Assembly: GCA_035526665.1 (NCBI GenBank)
Contig: DATLBY010000051.1
Coordinates: 1-6,027, forward strand
Length of the DNA: 6,027 nt
Source of the DNA: DATLBY01 sp035526665
GTDB taxonomy: Bacteria > Acidobacteriota > Terriglobia > Bryobacterales > Bryobacteraceae
Direction: 5' to 3'
Made by a program: the position numbers and the translations under genes. The notes beneath the pieces were generated by a model, which worked only from the letters and a program-made list of their open reading frames with translations, searched no databases and was not told the DNA's origin. Positions 4,942 through 6,027 of the stretch are shown here, in pieces (positions within the stretch are counted from its first letter, which is position 1; each line of letters starts with the position of its first letter).

Positions 4942-6027
4942 ATCGTCGCGACTGGGTGAAGACACTGGCTGTCGCCGGAGCGGTGCAGACCGCGAAAGGC
5001 GCCGTTCCGGCCAGCAACAAGGTGGAACCGGCTATTGTCAGGCACAAGCTGCGGCACACGTGGACCACCACCATGTCGTCGAGCGATTTTCGTGACGTTC
5101 TCTATCTAAGCTTCTCCTCGGGCGGCATAACGGGGCATGGCGAGGGCGCGCCCATTGTCCGGTATAAAGAGAACGCCGAGATGGCCAGGCTGGCGGTGGA
5201 ATCGGTGCGTCCCCTGCTTGGCTCCGCCGATCCTTTCCAGTTCTCGAAGATCATGACGGAGGTTTTCGCAAAGGTCGAGGGTAACTACGCGGCGAAAGCG
5301 GCCATCGACATCGCCCTCATGGATTGGGTTGGGCAGAAGCTGGGCCTGCCGTTATATCGCTACTTCGGCCTGGATGCGAAGGATGCGCCCGTCACCACGT
5401 TTTCGATCGGAATCGATACTCCGGAGATTACCCGGCAAAAAGTGCGCGAGGCTGAGGCCTACCCGATCCTGAAGGTGAAAGTGGGACTCGACAAGGACGA
5501 AAGCACGATGGAGGCGATCCGCAGCGTGACAAAAAAGCCGCTGCGGCTGGATGCCAACGAGGGATTCAAGAGCAAGGAAGAAGCAGTTCGCAAGATCAAC
5601 TGGCTGGAATCGCTGGGCGCTCAATTCATCGAGCAGCCGCTACCGGCGCACATGATTGAGGAGAGCCGCTGGGTGCGTAGTAAGGTGCACATTCCGATCC
5701 TTGCGGACGAGTCGTGCCTGCATCCCTCGGACGTGCCCAAGATCGCCGATTCTTTTGACGGCGTGGTGATTAAGCTGATGAAGACCGGCGGCATTATGGA
5801 GGCCTACAAGATGATCCAGGTAGCCAAGGCATTCAAGCTGAAGACGATGCTTGGCTGCATGATCGAAAGCTCGGTCGGGATCACCGCCGCGGCCCACCTG
5901 TCGCCGCTTGTCGACTTCGCAGATCTCGACGGAAACCTGCTGATCGCCAACGATCGTTTCAGCGGAGTGAAGGTGGTCAATGGCAAACTGCTGCTGCCGA
6001 ATCGTCCCGGCCTCGGTCTTGCACCCG
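4938..6027 (+). CDS. Dipeptide epimerase of the enolase superfamily (L-Ala-D/L-Glu epimerase type), 3' end outside window
   Basis: The frame begins at the ATG overlapping the peptidase stop, with AAGGAGA at 4925-4931 as ribosome binding site, and gives 363 residues before the window ends. The capping domain spans about 28-140 and the barrel follows. Catalytic parts of the muconate-lactonizing subgroup are all present: KVK at 179-181, metal ligands Asp205 (RLDANEG), Glu232 (FIEQP) and Asp257 (LADES), and the opposite base Lys279 (VVIKLMKTGG). GCMIESS at 306-312 and the Asp329-Leu-Asp331-Gly motif are typical of L-Ala-D/L-Glu epimerases such as YkfB and YcjG, where the two aspartates bind the amino group of L-Ala. 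The likely role is turning L-Ala-D-Glu from murein into L-Ala-L-Glu, which ordinary dipeptidases can split. Residues 1-25 (MNRRDWVKTL, short hydrophobic stretch, VPA|S) look like a Tat signal, so the enzyme may act outside the cytoplasm. Related dipeptide specificities cannot be excluded. Confidence 0.9.
   Translation, partial: MNRRDWVKTLAVAGAVQTAKGAVPASNKVEPAIVRHKLRHTWTTTMSSSDFRDVLYLSFSSGGITGHGEGAPIVRYKENAEMARLAVESVRPLLGSADPFQFSKIMTEVFAKVEGNYAAKAAIDIALMDWVGQKLGLPLYRYFGLDAKDAPVTTFSIGIDTPEITRQKVREAEAYPILKVKVGLDKDESTMEAIRSVTKKPLRLDANEGFKSKEEAVRKINWLESLGAQFIEQPLPAHMIEESRWVRSKVHIPILADESCLHPSDVPKIADSFDGVVIKLMKTGGIMEAYKMIQVAKAFKLKTMLGCMIESSVGITAAAHLSPLVDFADLDGNLLIANDRFSGVKVVNGKLLLPNRPGLGLAP

Noticed and set aside
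1..6027. tRNA, rRNA, CRISPR, insertion sequence or phage features
   Set aside because: No regularly spaced repeats, transposase motifs, terminal inverted repeats or RNA gene signatures were seen on either strand; nearly all of the window is accounted for by the genes listed.

Overview
This looks like a GC-rich bacterial chromosome segment with ordinary housekeeping and accessory genes and no sign of phage, transposon, tRNA, rRNA or CRISPR sequence. The style (many small intergenic gaps, an Lmo0937-type mini membrane protein, a dipeptide epimerase with an MNRRDWVKTL-type twin-arginine leader next to a YkfC-like peptidase) would fit an acidobacterium such as a Bryobacter/Solibacter relative. 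That is a guess from gene style, not a demonstrated assignment.

Layout from left to right. (1) The last 73 codons of a YpfJ-type neutral zinc metallopeptidase (+). (2) A 147 bp gap with a possible sigma-54 promoter, then a 49-residue two-helix membrane protein of the Lmo0937/DUF5670 family (+). (3) A GC-rich perfect inverted repeat between convergent genes, probably a two-way terminator. (4) A tightly packed minus-strand operon read from about 3972 down to 574: circularly permuted ATP-grasp protein, alpha-E domain protein, transglutaminase-like cysteine protein. The same three families in the same order occur in many bacteria (for example the Rv2411c-Rv2410c-Rv2409c set of Mycobacterium tuberculosis). 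Comparative genomics has predicted a role in making or tagging with a peptide, but the product is unknown. (5) A 93 bp divergent control region. (6) A plus-strand operon of an exported NlpC/P60 peptidase with two SH3-like domains (YkfC-like) and an enolase-superfamily dipeptide epimerase (YkfB/YcjG-like) that runs off the right edge. Together these two would cut murein peptides after D-Glu and convert the released L-Ala-D-Glu to L-Ala-L-Glu.

The window therefore places a predicted amide-bond-forming system (ATP-grasp, alpha-E, transglutaminase fold) back to back with an amide-bond-cutting murein peptide pathway. The most notable points are this pairing, the apparent Tat export signal on the epimerase (its well-studied relatives are cytosolic), the glutamine in place of the third catalytic histidine of the peptidase, and the glutamine-rich tail of the transglutaminase-like protein.
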